From Streptomyces sp. NBC_00490 (GTDB taxonomy: Bacteria; Actinomycetota; Actinomycetes; Streptomycetales; Streptomycetaceae), in contig NZ_CP107869.1 in NCBI RefSeq assembly GCF_036013645.1, forward strand, positions 9,486,001 through 9,550,000: a DNA stretch of 64,000 bases, written 5' to 3'. Position 1 is the first letter of the stretch. Each line of letters starts with the position of its first letter. The position numbers and the translations under genes were made by a program. The notes under the pieces were generated by a model. It had not been told where the DNA came from. It was given only the letters and a program-made list of their open reading frames with translations, and did no database searches. Shown here in pieces: positions 55,841 through 64,000 of the stretch.

Positions 55841-56539
55841 CTACGTCTGCTCGGTCGGCTGCTGGGCGGCCCCGCCCGCGCCGACGCTGACCAGCCCTGT
55901 CTCGTAGGCGACGATGACGGCCTGGACACGGTCACGCAGTCCGAGCTTGGCGAGGATGCGGGCGACGTGTGTCTTGACGGTCGCCTCGGCCAGATGAAGG
56001 CGGGTGGCGAGTTCGGCGTTGCTCAGCCCCCGGGCCAGCAGGCCGAGGACTTCCAGCTCGCGTGGGGTGAGCGAGGCGAGGTCGCGGTGGAGGGCGGCGA
56101 TATCGCTGCCCCGGTGTGCGAACCGCTGCACGAGACGGCGGGTGATGGTGGGTGCGAGGAGGGCGTCGCCGGTACGGACCGTGCGGACCGCCGCGGTCAA
56201 CTGCTCGGGCGTGACGTCCTTGAGGAGGAAGCCGCTGGCTCCGGCGGACAGGGCGGCGTAGACGTACCGGTCGAGGTCGAACGTGGTGAGGATGACGACG
56301 CGGGGCGTGTCGGCGGCCCCGGTGAGGATGCGGCGGGTGGCCTCCAGGCCGTCCATCTCGGGCATCCGGATGTCCATCAGGACCACGTCGGGCCGGGTAC
56401 GGCGGACCGCCTCCACGGCTTCGCTCCCGTTGGTCGCCTCGGCGACGACGTCGATGCCGTCGGCGCGGAGGATCAGCCGGAACCCGGTGCGAACCAGGGT
56501 CTGGTCGTCGGCGAGGAGCACGCGCAGCGGCTCGGTCAC
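55841..56539 (-). CDS. NarL/FixJ-type response regulator
   Basis: Response regulator of 232 residues. The receiver shows RVLLADDQTLVRTGFRLILR, phospho-acceptor Asp in VVLMDIRMPEMD and the Lys in GFLLKDVTPEQL. The LuxR-type helix-turn-helix is LTPRELEVLGLLARGLSNAE, ATVKTHVARILAKLGLRDRV. GTG 56539 overlaps the kinase stop as GTGA. With the kinase it probably controls the divergent ABC exporter at 58055. Confidence 0.94.
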   Translation of the reverse strand: MTEPLRVLLADDQTLVRTGFRLILRADGIDVVAEATNGSEAVEAVRRTRPDVVLMDIRMPEMDGLEATRRILTGAADTPRVVILTTFDLDRYVYAALSAGASGFLLKDVTPEQLTAAVRTVRTGDALLAPTITRRLVQRFAHRGSDIAALHRDLASLTPRELEVLGLLARGLSNAELATRLHLAEATVKTHVARILAKLGLRDRVQAVIVAYETGLVSVGAGGAAQQPTEQT

Positions 56540-57894
56540 GGTCCCTCCAGGGGGATCAGGGCTTCCACACGGTAGCCGCCGGTCAGTCGTCGGCCGGTGG
56601 TGAGGGTTCCGTCGTGCACGGCGAGGCGCTCGCGCAGACCGATCAGCCCCCGGCCGCTTCCGACGGCTCCGCGCGAGTGGCCACCGGTGTCGGTGACTTC
56701 GACCCGGAGCCGGTCCGGGCCGTAGTCGACGGTCACGGCGGCCCTGGCGCCGGACGCGTGCTTCACGGTGTTGGTGAGGGCTTCCTGGACCACGCGATAG
56801 GCGGCGAGTTCGAGGCCGGGCGGGAGGGGGCGGGGCGGCCCGGTAACGGTCAGGTCGACGGGCAGTCCGGTGTCCCGCACCCGCCCCACCAGCGACTCCA
56901 GCTGGTCCAGGCCGGGTTGCGGGGTCAGCTCCTCTGCCGTGCCGACCAGGTCCGCACCGCTGGACGTCTCCTCATCCTCGTCGGCCATGGTGAGCAGTCC
57001 CATGACGTGGCGCAGTTCGGTCATGGCCGCTCGCCCACCCGCCTCGACGGCGAGCAGTGCCTCGCCGGCCTCCTCGGGGGAGGTGCTCATGATCTTGCGG
57101 GCGGCACCCGCCTGGATGATCATCACGCTGACGTTGTGCGTGACGACGTCGTGCAGTTCGCGGGCGATCCTGGCCCGCTCGTGCTCGACGGCCCGGCGTA
57201 GTTCCTCGGTCCGTTCCCGTTCCAGGGTGGAGATCCGGGTACGGCCCTCGTCGGTCCGGAGTTTCCAGGTGCGCAGGCCGATGGCGGCCACGGCCATCGG
57301 GACCAGGATCAGCAGGACGATGTAGTCGTTGGGGACGATCGGTGTCACCGAGTCCCCAGAGGTGCCGACCAGGACGACCGACACCGGCAGCGCCGCCAGG
57401 GTCGCCACCCGGTACGGGCTGTGCACGGCGGCGCTGTAGACGGCGATGATGAACGCGTAGAAGGTCAGCCGCAGCACGCTCTGCGGTGTCGCCAGGGTCG
57501 CCGCCGTCACGACGCACAGCACGGCGAGCGGATAGCGGCGGCGCAGCGCCAGGGCGCCCGAGGCGACGACCGCGAGGGTCACCATGAAGGCCAGCCCGCC
57601 GGGGCCGGACGGGCGCACCACGGTGTACGCCACGCCGGGTGCGATCTCCCGCACCACGACGACGCCGACGTTGTCGAGGCCGTAGTAGACGGTGGAGACG
57701 CCGATCACCAGAGCCACCAGCGCGTCGAACCGCCAGGCGCGCGGGGTGGGCCGCAGCGGTGGGCCGCTCGGAACCCTGGCGTCGCGGACCGCCCTACCGG
57801 CGGCTCCCCGCATCCGCTCCAGCGTCGTACGTACGTCCGTCACCGGATCATTCTCGCCGCCGTGCGGACTCGCGGAGTCCGCCCCCGTGGTCAT
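56536..57894 (-). CDS. NarL-family sensor histidine kinase
   Basis: Sensor kinase of 452 residues. The N-terminal region has about five membrane helices (ALVALVIGVSTVYYGL, GLAFMVTLAVVASGALAL, YIVLLILVPMAVAAIGL among them). HisKA_3 holds the phospho-acceptor in RARIARELHDVVTHNVSVMI. The ATPase N-box is VVQEALTNTVKHASG and the G-box is GRGLIGLRERL. ATG 57894 is used; GTG 57843 is an alternative. Coupled to its regulator by a 4-bp overlap and divergent from an ABC exporter, a layout typical of antibiotic or peptide resistance modules. Confidence 0.93.
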   Translation of the reverse strand: MTTGADSASPHGGENDPVTDVRTTLERMRGAAGRAVRDARVPSGPPLRPTPRAWRFDALVALVIGVSTVYYGLDNVGVVVVREIAPGVAYTVVRPSGPGGLAFMVTLAVVASGALALRRRYPLAVLCVVTAATLATPQSVLRLTFYAFIIAVYSAAVHSPYRVATLAALPVSVVLVGTSGDSVTPIVPNDYIVLLILVPMAVAAIGLRTWKLRTDEGRTRISTLERERTEELRRAVEHERARIARELHDVVTHNVSVMIIQAGAARKIMSTSPEEAGEALLAVEAGGRAAMTELRHVMGLLTMADEDEETSSGADLVGTAEELTPQPGLDQLESLVGRVRDTGLPVDLTVTGPPRPLPPGLELAAYRVVQEALTNTVKHASGARAAVTVDYGPDRLRVEVTDTGGHSRGAVGSGRGLIGLRERLAVHDGTLTTGRRLTGGYRVEALIPLEGP

Positions 57895-58054
57895 TTCCGC
57901 CGCACCGGATACATCACCCGCCTACATCGCAGGGATGACGTCCGCGAGGCTCATCCCAGCTCGGTACCGCAAGGGGTTCGAGCGGGCGACGCGTGCCGGC
58001 CGGGCCCGCTCCTAGCGTTCACGCAGCCAACTGCCCTTACCCGAGGAGCCCTTC

Positions 58055-58777
58055 ATGACCATGCCGGTGATCGAACTGCGTGAGGTGAGCCGCCGCTACG
58101 ACGACGGCCCGCCCGCTCTGCACGAGGCGTCGCTGACCGTGCGACCCGGGGAGGCCGTCGCGATCCTGGGCCCGTCCGGCAGCGGCAAGTCCACGCTGCT
58201 CAATCTGATCGCGGGCCTGGACCGCCCCGACGTGGGGACCGTCACCGTGGACGGGGTGCGGGTGGACCGGCTCGGTGAGGCCGGTGCGGCGCTCTACCGG
58301 CGCTCGAGGATCGGCATGGTCTTCCAGTTCTTCAACCTGCTCGACGATCTCACCGTCACCGACAACGTCGAGCTGCCCGCGCGCCTCACCGGCATCGCAC
58401 GGGTCGAAGCGGGCCGCCGGGCGGCAGAGCTCCTGGAACTGCTGGGCATCGACCGGCACGCCCGCGCCTACCCGGGACGGCTGTCCGGCGGCGAACGGCA
58501 ACGCGTCGCGGTCGCCCGTGCGTTGATGAACCGGCCCGCGCTGCTCCTGGCCGACGAACCGACCGGAGCCCTGGACACGGCCGCAGGACAGGACGTCAGC
58601 GAGCTGCTCACCGACCTCAACGCCGAGGGTCAGACCCTCGTCGTGGTCACCCACGACCTCGCTCTGGCCCGGTCCTGCACGAACCGCACGGTCCACATCG
58701 CCGACGGCCGGATCACACAGGACACCGGGTCGCAGGCCGTCACCCCGCAGGCCGTCACCCCGCAGGCCGTCCGATGA
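58055..58777 (+). CDS. ABC transporter ATPase (MacB/LolD type)
   Basis: Nucleotide-binding subunit of 240 residues. Walker A is ILGPSGSGKSTLLNL, the Q-loop is MVFQFFNLLD, the signature is LSGGERQRVAVARAL, Walker B is LLLADEPTGALD and the H-loop is VVVTHDLAL. This is the MacB/LolD subclass that works with FtsX-type permeases. The C-terminus carries a 15-bp tandem repeat encoding QAVTP copies. The stop overlaps the permease start (ATGA), so the two form one exporter operon. Confidence 0.95.
   Translation: MTMPVIELREVSRRYDDGPPALHEASLTVRPGEAVAILGPSGSGKSTLLNLIAGLDRPDVGTVTVDGVRVDRLGEAGAALYRRSRIGMVFQFFNLLDDLTVTDNVELPARLTGIARVEAGRRAAELLELLGIDRHARAYPGRLSGGERQRVAVARALMNRPALLLADEPTGALDTAAGQDVSELLTDLNAEGQTLVVVTHDLALARSCTNRTVHIADGRITQDTGSQAVTPQAVTPQAVR
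58733..58771 (+). repeat. 15-bp tandem repeat in the ATPase C-terminus
   Basis: Unit CAGGCCGTCACCCCG at 58733-58747 and 58748-58762, then a partial third (58763-58771), encode QAVTP copies at the end of the ATPase. Such a repeat can change copy number by slippage without breaking the frame, altering only the tail. Confidence 0.8.
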
Positions 58778-61128
58778 GCGCGCTCGGCAAGGTGGTGCGC
58801 TCGGGTGTCGCACGACGCCGGGTGCAGACGCTGGTGATCGGGCTCGCCACGATGATGGCGGTGGCCGCCTCCGTCCTCGGGGGAACGCTGCTCGTGGTCT
58901 CGGGCGCGCCCTTCGACGACGCGTTCGCGCGCCGGCACGGGGCGCATCTGTCCCTGCAGTTCGACGCGGACACGGTCGGCGCCGGACAGCTCTCGGCGTC
59001 CAAGGACGCGGAAGGGGTGAGCGATGCCGCCGGCCCGTTCCCCACGGCGACACTCACCCCGCGGTCGGACGGCATGGGCGGCCCCGGCTGGCCGATGACC
59101 GTGGTCGGCCGGGACGGTCCCGGCCGGGACGTGGACGAGCTGACACTGCTCGATGGACGCTGGCCCACGCGCTCCGGCGAGATCGTGGTGTCCGCCGACT
59201 CCGCGCTCCTCACGACCCGGGGCATGAAGGTCACCTTCCCCGATCTGCCCGGCGATCCGACGCTGACGGTGGTCGGTGCGGCCCGCTCGGTCACGCAGAC
59301 CGCCGACGCCTGGGTGCTGCCGTCCCAGATGCCGGCGCTCACCGCGCCGCCCGGCAGCGGCGGCCACCAGATGCTCTACCGCTTCACCGATGCCGGCACC
59401 GCCGCGCAGATCACCGCGGGCGGCAAGGCCGTGACCCGGTCCCTGCCGCGGGGAGCCGTCACCGGCGAACAGTCCTGGCTCACCGTCAAGAAGACCGTCG
59501 AGCGCGACACCGCCCTCTACGTTCCCTTCCTCATGGCCTTCGGCGCCCTGGGCCTGGTCATGTCGGTGCTCATCGTCGGCAACGTCGTCGCATCGGCCGT
59601 CGGCACGGGAACGCGCCGTATCGGGATCCTCAAAGCCGTCGGCTTCACTCCGGCGCAGGTCGTTCGGGCCTACGTCGGCCAGGCGCTGATCCCGGCCGCC
59701 GTGGGCGCCAGCCTCGGAGTCCTCGCCGGGCATCTGCTCGCCGTCCCCGTACTGGCCGAGGCGCAGGACGTCTACAGCACCTCGTCCCTGGCCGTCGCCC
59801 CCTGGGTCGACCTGACGGTGATCGCGGGGGTGCTCGGTCTGGTGGCGGCGACCGCCTGGGCGAGTGCCCTGCGGGCCGGCCGTCTGCGTACCGTCGACGC
59901 GCTCGCCGTCGGGCGTAGCGCTTCGGCGGGGCGCGGCCGGTGGGCGGCCCGCCTCGCCGGACGGCTGCCGCTGCCGCGACCCGTCGCCCTGGGCCTGGCC
60001 CGTCCCTTCGCACAGCCCGCCCGCGCGCTGGCCATGGGCACCGCCATCCTCTTCGGCGCCATCGCCGTCACGTTCACCGTGGGGATGGGCGCCTCGCTAG
60101 GCCAGGTGATGACAGCAAGGGCCCACAACGCGGCCGATGTCGTCGTCCCCGCGCCCCTGCCGGACTTCGCGCCCCGGAGCCCCGACGCCGAGCATCGGCC
60201 CGAAGTCGATCCCGCCGCGGTCGCCGCGGCCATCGAGGCGGAACCCGGGACCGGGAGGTACTACAGGGCTACGAGGGTACGGGCGACCGTGTCCGGCCTG
60301 ACCGGGACCATCGAGGTGAACTCCTTTGCCGGCGACGCCTCCTGGGGCGGCTACACGATGGTCTCGGGCCGCTGGATCGAGCGCCCCGGCGAGGCCGTGG
60401 TCCCCACCCCGTTCCTGGCCGCCACCAGCACCCGTATCGGTGACACCGTCACCCTCAACGGCCTGGCCCGGCCGGTCACGGTCCGGATCGTCGGCGAGGT
60501 CTTCGACACCCGCAACGACGGCATGCAGGTCTTCACCGACGCCTCGACGCTCAAGGACGCGCATCCCGACCTGACGGAGACGAGCCACCACATCGAGGTC
60601 ACCTCAGGCACCGACGTCACCGCCTACGCCGACGCGCTGAACAAGGACCTGACACCACTCGGTGCCACAGCGAAGGCCGGCAGGCTCGGCTCCGGCAGCG
60701 ACATGGTCGGCACGCTCAACGCGCTGTCCGCGATCCTCACCCTGATGCTCGTCGCCGTCGCCGCGCTCGGCGTACTGAACGGCGTGCTGCTCGACACCCG
60801 CGAGCGCGTCCGCGAGATCGGCGTCCACAAAGCGCTCGGCATGACCCCGCGCCAGACCGTCGCCATGGTCCTCACCTCCGTCGTCGTGACCGGACTGGTC
60901 GCGGGCGCGCTGGGCGTACCCCTCGGTGTGGCCCTGCACGGCTGGGTCATCCCCGCGATGGGCGACAGCGTGGGGCTGCGCCTCCCCGCGTCCGTCACCG
61001 CCGTCTACTACGCGGCCGAACTTCTCCCGCTCACCCTCGGCGGCCTGTTCATCGCCACTCTGGGCGCCCTGCTGCCCGCCGGCTGGGCCGCCCGGGCCAG
61101 AACCGCCACCGCACTGCGCACCGAATAG
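58774..61128 (+). CDS. FtsX-like ABC transporter permease
   Basis: Permease of 784 residues with two FtsX/MacB-type membrane halves. Segments include VQTLVIGLATMMAVAASVLG at the N-terminus, FLMAFGALGLVMSVLIVGNV, GRARWAARL-flanked helices in the middle, and LSAILTLMLVAVAALGVLNG and LTSVVVTGLVAGALGVPLGV near the C-terminus. Two large extracytoplasmic MacB_PCD-like domains lie between them. Such permeases export lipids or antimicrobial peptides rather than import nutrients. The linked two-component system suggests drug- or peptide-induced export. Confidence 0.93.
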   Translation: MSALGKVVRSGVARRRVQTLVIGLATMMAVAASVLGGTLLVVSGAPFDDAFARRHGAHLSLQFDADTVGAGQLSASKDAEGVSDAAGPFPTATLTPRSDGMGGPGWPMTVVGRDGPGRDVDELTLLDGRWPTRSGEIVVSADSALLTTRGMKVTFPDLPGDPTLTVVGAARSVTQTADAWVLPSQMPALTAPPGSGGHQMLYRFTDAGTAAQITAGGKAVTRSLPRGAVTGEQSWLTVKKTVERDTALYVPFLMAFGALGLVMSVLIVGNVVASAVGTGTRRIGILKAVGFTPAQVVRAYVGQALIPAAVGASLGVLAGHLLAVPVLAEAQDVYSTSSLAVAPWVDLTVIAGVLGLVAATAWASALRAGRLRTVDALAVGRSASAGRGRWAARLAGRLPLPRPVALGLARPFAQPARALAMGTAILFGAIAVTFTVGMGASLGQVMTARAHNAADVVVPAPLPDFAPRSPDAEHRPEVDPAAVAAAIEAEPGTGRYYRATRVRATVSGLTGTIEVNSFAGDASWGGYTMVSGRWIERPGEAVVPTPFLAATSTRIGDTVTLNGLARPVTVRIVGEVFDTRNDGMQVFTDASTLKDAHPDLTETSHHIEVTSGTDVTAYADALNKDLTPLGATAKAGRLGSGSDMVGTLNALSAILTLMLVAVAALGVLNGVLLDTRERVREIGVHKALGMTPRQTVAMVLTSVVVTGLVAGALGVPLGVALHGWVIPAMGDSVGLRLPASVTAVYYAAELLPLTLGGLFIATLGALLPAGWAARARTATALRTE

Positions 61129-61159
61129 GACGCACGAGACGTGCGCATGGTCTGCGCGG

Positions 61160-62377
61160 TCAGAACCAGTGCAGACAGTGCGGGGAGCGCTCGGTGCGGA
61201 AGAGGGTGTCGGCGAGGGTGGCCGCGCCCGGGTGGTGGGCCTGGATGTGTCCGGCGCGCACGAGCGTGCTCGGGGCGGTGCCGCCGAGGTAGATCGAGCC
61301 CAGGTCCCTGATGTCCAGGGACAGGTCGGGCTTCCGGTCCGTGGGGAGGCAGTCGGCCTTGCCGTCCCGGACGGTCAGCAGGTAGCGGCCGTGCTCGCCG
61401 AGGAACGGGTCGGCGACGTCGAGGACGAGTTCGCCGTCCGTGAACCAGCCGCGCGCGGTCAGAGCGGCCGGGACGTCCAGGATCCGTACCCACAGCCAGT
61501 CCATCTGGCCGCTCACCTGGCCGGCGCGGAAGTCCGTGAGCTGCCAGCGCAGCGGGTGCTCGGGCGGGACGTGCTTGAACACGACCTGAGAGACCAGGTC
61601 GTGTTCGAGGACGAACCGGGCCAGGGCCGTGAAGACGGCGTCGTCGGTGGTGATGGTCTCGTCGACCGTCAGGGTGCCGGACTCGATCGAGTAGCTGGCG
61701 TACCCGTCCGGGACGCCGTCGGCGTCCCGGTGAACCGCGAGGTAGCGTGGCGCCGGCGAGATCGGCGGCTGGCCCGCGCGCTGGGCCCACCAGCGGTGCG
61801 GCCGGGACAGTGCGCCGGGCTGGGCGCGGCGGTACCGGTCGTAGACCTCTTCCAGGATCTCGCCGCACTCGGCGCGCCGCAGCACCTCGACCGAGCCGGC
61901 CGCACGAGCCTCGGCCGCTCCGCGTGCCCGGGGGAGCGCGAGGGCGGCCCGGTGGCGCTCCACCGTCAGCTGCCCCGTGTACGTCGCCGGTCCGTAGCCG
62001 AACCTGCCGTAGATGGTGGCCTCGGAGCACAGCAGCACGGAGAGGAACTCCGCGCCGTCCCGCAGCCCGTCGAGGTGACGCCGCATCATCGCGTTGAGCA
62101 CGCCCTGGCGCCGGTGCGAGGGCAGGACGCCGACGGCGGTCACTCCGGGGACCGGGACGAGGGTGTCGCCGGGCAGGGTGAGCTCGAAGGAGTGCGTGGC
62201 GGCGGTGCCGACGGGCCGCCCGTCCGCCGTCCGGGCGAGCAGGCAGCGGTCTGTCTCGAGCGCCGACCACCAGAGCCCGCCGCCCTCGACCGGGGTCTCC
62301 GGGAAGCTCCCGAACGCGGCATAGAGGGTGTCGACGAAGACGTCGAAGTCCTCATCGGTCGTGGTACGAATCTCCAT
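61160..62377 (-). CDS. Eis-like GNAT acetyltransferase
   Basis: Acetyltransferase of 405 residues with the Eis layout: an N-terminal GNAT domain (VTAVGVLPSHRRQGVLNAMM with the acetyl-CoA loop), a second divergent GNAT-like domain, and a C-terminal sterol-carrier-protein-like domain (about residues 300-405; GELVLDVADPFLGEHGRYLL, SLDIRDLGSIYLGGTAP). The C-terminal F (LHWF) is the free carboxylate used as catalytic base in Eis. Some Eis proteins acetylate aminoglycosides at several amines. ATG 62377 fixes the start. Confidence 0.92.
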   Translation of the reverse strand: MEIRTTTDEDFDVFVDTLYAAFGSFPETPVEGGGLWWSALETDRCLLARTADGRPVGTAATHSFELTLPGDTLVPVPGVTAVGVLPSHRRQGVLNAMMRRHLDGLRDGAEFLSVLLCSEATIYGRFGYGPATYTGQLTVERHRAALALPRARGAAEARAAGSVEVLRRAECGEILEEVYDRYRRAQPGALSRPHRWWAQRAGQPPISPAPRYLAVHRDADGVPDGYASYSIESGTLTVDETITTDDAVFTALARFVLEHDLVSQVVFKHVPPEHPLRWQLTDFRAGQVSGQMDWLWVRILDVPAALTARGWFTDGELVLDVADPFLGEHGRYLLTVRDGKADCLPTDRKPDLSLDIRDLGSIYLGGTAPSTLVRAGHIQAHHPGAATLADTLFRTERSPHCLHWF

Positions 62378-62401
62378 CGGCGCCGCTGCCTCCTCGCAAT
62401 A

Positions 62402-62426
62402 CCGGCACCACGAGTCGTGGTGCCGG
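62402..62426. promoter_or_regulatory. Perfect 12-bp dyad between divergent genes
   Basis: CCGGCACCACGA (62402-62413), one centre base, and its exact complement TCGTGGTGCCGG (62415-62426). It lies 25 bp upstream of the Eis-like start and 103 bp upstream of the NIPSNAP start, so an operator controlling one or both is likely. As RNA it would also form a strong hairpin in the acetyltransferase leader. Confidence 0.6.
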
Positions 62427-62528
62427 GGATCAGTGCAGCGTTGACCTGTGTCCAGAGCAAGCGAATTACGAACCGGGCCCGCGGCGGCCGCCCTTCGAGC
62501 CCTCATCGGATCGCTGCATCATGTACGC

Positions 62529-62840
62529 ATGATCACCATTCACCTGAAGTACGAGATCGACGCGGACAAGCTGGAGGACTTCGAGGAGTACGGCCGTCGC
62601 TGGGTCCGGCTCGTCGACCGTTTCGGCGGGACGCACCACGGCTACTTCCTGCCGAGCGAGGGCGACAGCGACATCGCCTACGCCCTCTTCTCGTTTCCCA
62701 GCCTCGCCGCCTACGAGCAGTACCGCACGGACAGCGTGTCCGATCCGGAGTGCCAGGAGGCGTTCGAACTGGCTCGTCGCACGCGTTGCATCAAGCGGTA
62801 CGAACGCCGTTTTCTCCGGCCGCTGGACGGCGTTTCCTAG
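62529..62840 (+). CDS. NIPSNAP-family protein
   Basis: Dimeric alpha-beta barrel protein of 103 residues. NIPSNAP hallmarks are MITIHLKYEIDADKLEDFEE, DRFGGTHHGYFLPSEGDSDI and SFPSLAAYEQYRTDSVSDPE. The biochemical role of bacterial NIPSNAPs is unknown. ATG 62529 is used. It is divergent from the Eis-like gene and shares the promoter dyad at 62402-62426. Confidence 0.9.
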   Translation: MITIHLKYEIDADKLEDFEEYGRRWVRLVDRFGGTHHGYFLPSEGDSDIAYALFSFPSLAAYEQYRTDSVSDPECQEAFELARRTRCIKRYERRFLRPLDGVS

Positions 62841-62888
62841 GCCGGGGGGCGGGGCATGACCGCCCCTCGGCGACAACCGGCGGTGCCG

Positions 62889-64000
62889 TCAGCCGTTCAG
62901 CGGGGCGACGGTCACCTTGTCGATGTCCGGTGCGTAGGCGGTGGAGTTGGCGAAGGAGATGGTGTTGACGCCGGCCTTGAGGGTGACCGGGACCGGCAGG
63001 TCCCAGAAGTTGGACCAGCTGTAGGAGTTGCGGAACATGACCGTCCGGGAGGTGTCGTTGACGGTGATGTCCGCGGCCCGGGAGACGACGTTGGTGTTGT
63101 AGTTCCCGGACCCGGCGGTCTCGTTGTTGGCGTAGCGCACGTTCATCACATAGCGCCCGGCTGAGGGCGCGTTCACCCTGAAGGTGAGGGTGTTGGCGGC
63201 TCCCAGGCCGATGTGGCCCACGTATTTGTCGCCGGAGGCCCAGGAGTTGCCGGAGACCGACGCGGTGCCGGCGGGGGTGGCGTCCTCGGCCTCGTAGGTT
63301 TCGGCCCCCGAGGTGCTGACCTCACCGGTGACGCGCAGGTCGCGCAGGGTGAGACTGCCCTTGCCCGGGGCGGCGGCGGTGATGCGGTTGTTGCCCGCCG
63401 ACAGGTACAGCCGCAGGGCCTTGTCGGTCACGCGGCCTCGGGTGGAGGGCAGGACGGCGGCGTCGGCGCCGTCCATGCTCAGGGTGGCGTCGCCGGTGGC
63501 GGCGTAGTGGGCGTGCACGGTGTAGTAGCCGTCGGCCGGGGCGTAGACGTCGAGGGCGGCCTTGTCGCGGCGGTCCAGCACCAGGGCGCCGGCGCCGCTG
63601 ATGCCGGAGGCGCTGTAGTCGTATGACGGGGAGCCGCTGATGTCGGCGTAGGCCGCGGGGTAGACGGCGTCCGGGGTCCTGGACGCGGTGAGGTCGATCT
63701 TGTCGAGGGTGACCTCGTTCGTGCCCTTGGACAGGGTCAGGGTGTGCGTGCCGGCCGTCAGGGACACGGGCGTGCTCGCCGTGGCGCGGTAGGTCCAGTT
63801 CAGGGTGGACCCGTAGGTGAGCGTCCGGGGTGAGCCGCCGTCGACCGTGAGGGTGTGGGTGGCGGGCCCGCCGGACTGGTTGCCGTAGAAGACGTCCAGG
63901 TCGTACGTGCCGGTCTTCGGGACGTCGACGGTGAAGGCGACCTTGCTGTCGGACTGGTTCAGGCTGCCGACGTCCTTGGTGCCCGAGGTGGCGAAGCCGT
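62889..64000 (-). CDS. Secreted multi-CBM protein (5' end off window)
   Basis: C-terminal 369 residues of a larger secreted protein, open to the right window edge. Three galactose-binding-like modules are visible: one with VPKTGTYDLDVFYGNQSG (CBM35/CBM6-like), one with ADGYYTVHAHYAATGDATLS, and a final one with YEAEDATPAGTASVSGNSWA and AGRYVMNVRYANNE. They bind glycan chains. The catalytic domain would lie beyond the edge, likely a glycoside hydrolase. The stop is at 62889-62891. Confidence 0.88.
   Translation of the reverse strand, partial: GFATSGTKDVGSLNQSDSKVAFTVDVPKTGTYDLDVFYGNQSGGPATHTLTVDGGSPRTLTYGSTLNWTYRATASTPVSLTAGTHTLTLSKGTNEVTLDKIDLTASRTPDAVYPAAYADISGSPSYDYSASGISGAGALVLDRRDKAALDVYAPADGYYTVHAHYAATGDATLSMDGADAAVLPSTRGRVTDKALRLYLSAGNNRITAAAPGKGSLTLRDLRVTGEVSTSGAETYEAEDATPAGTASVSGNSWASGDKYVGHIGLGAANTLTFRVNAPSAGRYVMNVRYANNETAGSGNYNTNVVSRAADITVNDTSRTVMFRNSYSWSNFWDLPVPVTLKAGVNTISFANSTAYAPDIDKVTVAPLNG

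Noticed and set aside
61008..62270. A 420-codon frame overlapping the Eis-like gene on the same strand
   Set aside because: Its translation is extremely Arg/Pro/Gly-rich and out of frame with the clear GNAT/SCP2 motifs of the Eis-like gene.

Overview
The window is typical Streptomyces chromosome: very high GC, third-codon-position GC bias, many GTG starts, leaderless genes with TAGnnT -10 boxes 6-7 nt from the start codon, Tat-secreted carbohydrate-active enzymes, and lineage families such as a Roadblock/LC7 protein, a STAND-WD40 protein and DUF6069. It reads as a mixed regulatory, cell-envelope and accessory region rather than one biosynthetic cluster.

Layout. 1-660: 5' part of a LacI regulator. 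951-5267: a cell-wall cassette with an OmpR-type regulator and kinase divergent from a VanY-like M15 carboxypeptidase and a VanJ-like membrane phosphatase, plus a membrane protein. 5406-7303: a NarL-type two-component pair. 8428-8543: a previously unlisted 73-nt glycine tRNA-like gene with encoded CCA and its own terminator. 8589-13034: HAD hydrolase, two aminoglycoside-phosphotransferase-fold kinases and an acyltransferase-3. 13258-16989: a large HTH-STAND-WD40 protein, followed by a Streptomyces interspersed repeat and a cytochrome P450. 18443-24331: P-loop kinase, peptidoglycan-binding protein, diacylglycerol kinase family protein, Roadblock protein, ArsR repressor and a secreted beta-lactamase-fold protein. 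24848-28267: a DenD-like dehydrogenase and a PhyH oxygenase with a coupled small partner, divergent from an AraC regulator. 28318-35682: lipoprotein, secreted polysaccharide lyase-like protein with a DasR-like site, ECF sigma factor, HxlR/RidA pair, and a CMD/dehydrogenase operon. 35954-38503: secreted F5/8C beta-helix protein. 38848-40005: a complete RNA polymerase alpha gene outside the ribosomal operon, with its own terminator. 40111-40389: decayed dehydrogenase. 41712-46371: kdpFABC with an extra 27-residue peptide in front and phased direct repeats in its promoter. 46402-48532: methyltransferase divergent from a TetR gene with two tandem palindromic operators, then a glyoxalase-fold protein. 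48614-51625: Tat-secreted GH106 rhamnosidase with a LacI-type operator. 51785-55681: ABM, RidA, WYL regulator, lipoprotein, zinc-ribbon peptide, a broken gene and DinB. 55841-61128: two-component system divergent from a FtsX-type ABC exporter. 61160-64000: Eis-like acetyltransferase, NIPSNAP and the 3' part of a secreted multi-CBM protein.

The most notable items are the odd tRNA-Gly, which keeps glycylation identity features but has lost normally invariant translation-related bases, close to a peptidoglycan-remodelling cassette; the stand-alone rpoA; the STAND-WD40 protein with a perfect dyad at its promoter; and several clear unlisted operators. Functions are assigned from motifs visible in the translations; no database search was run.
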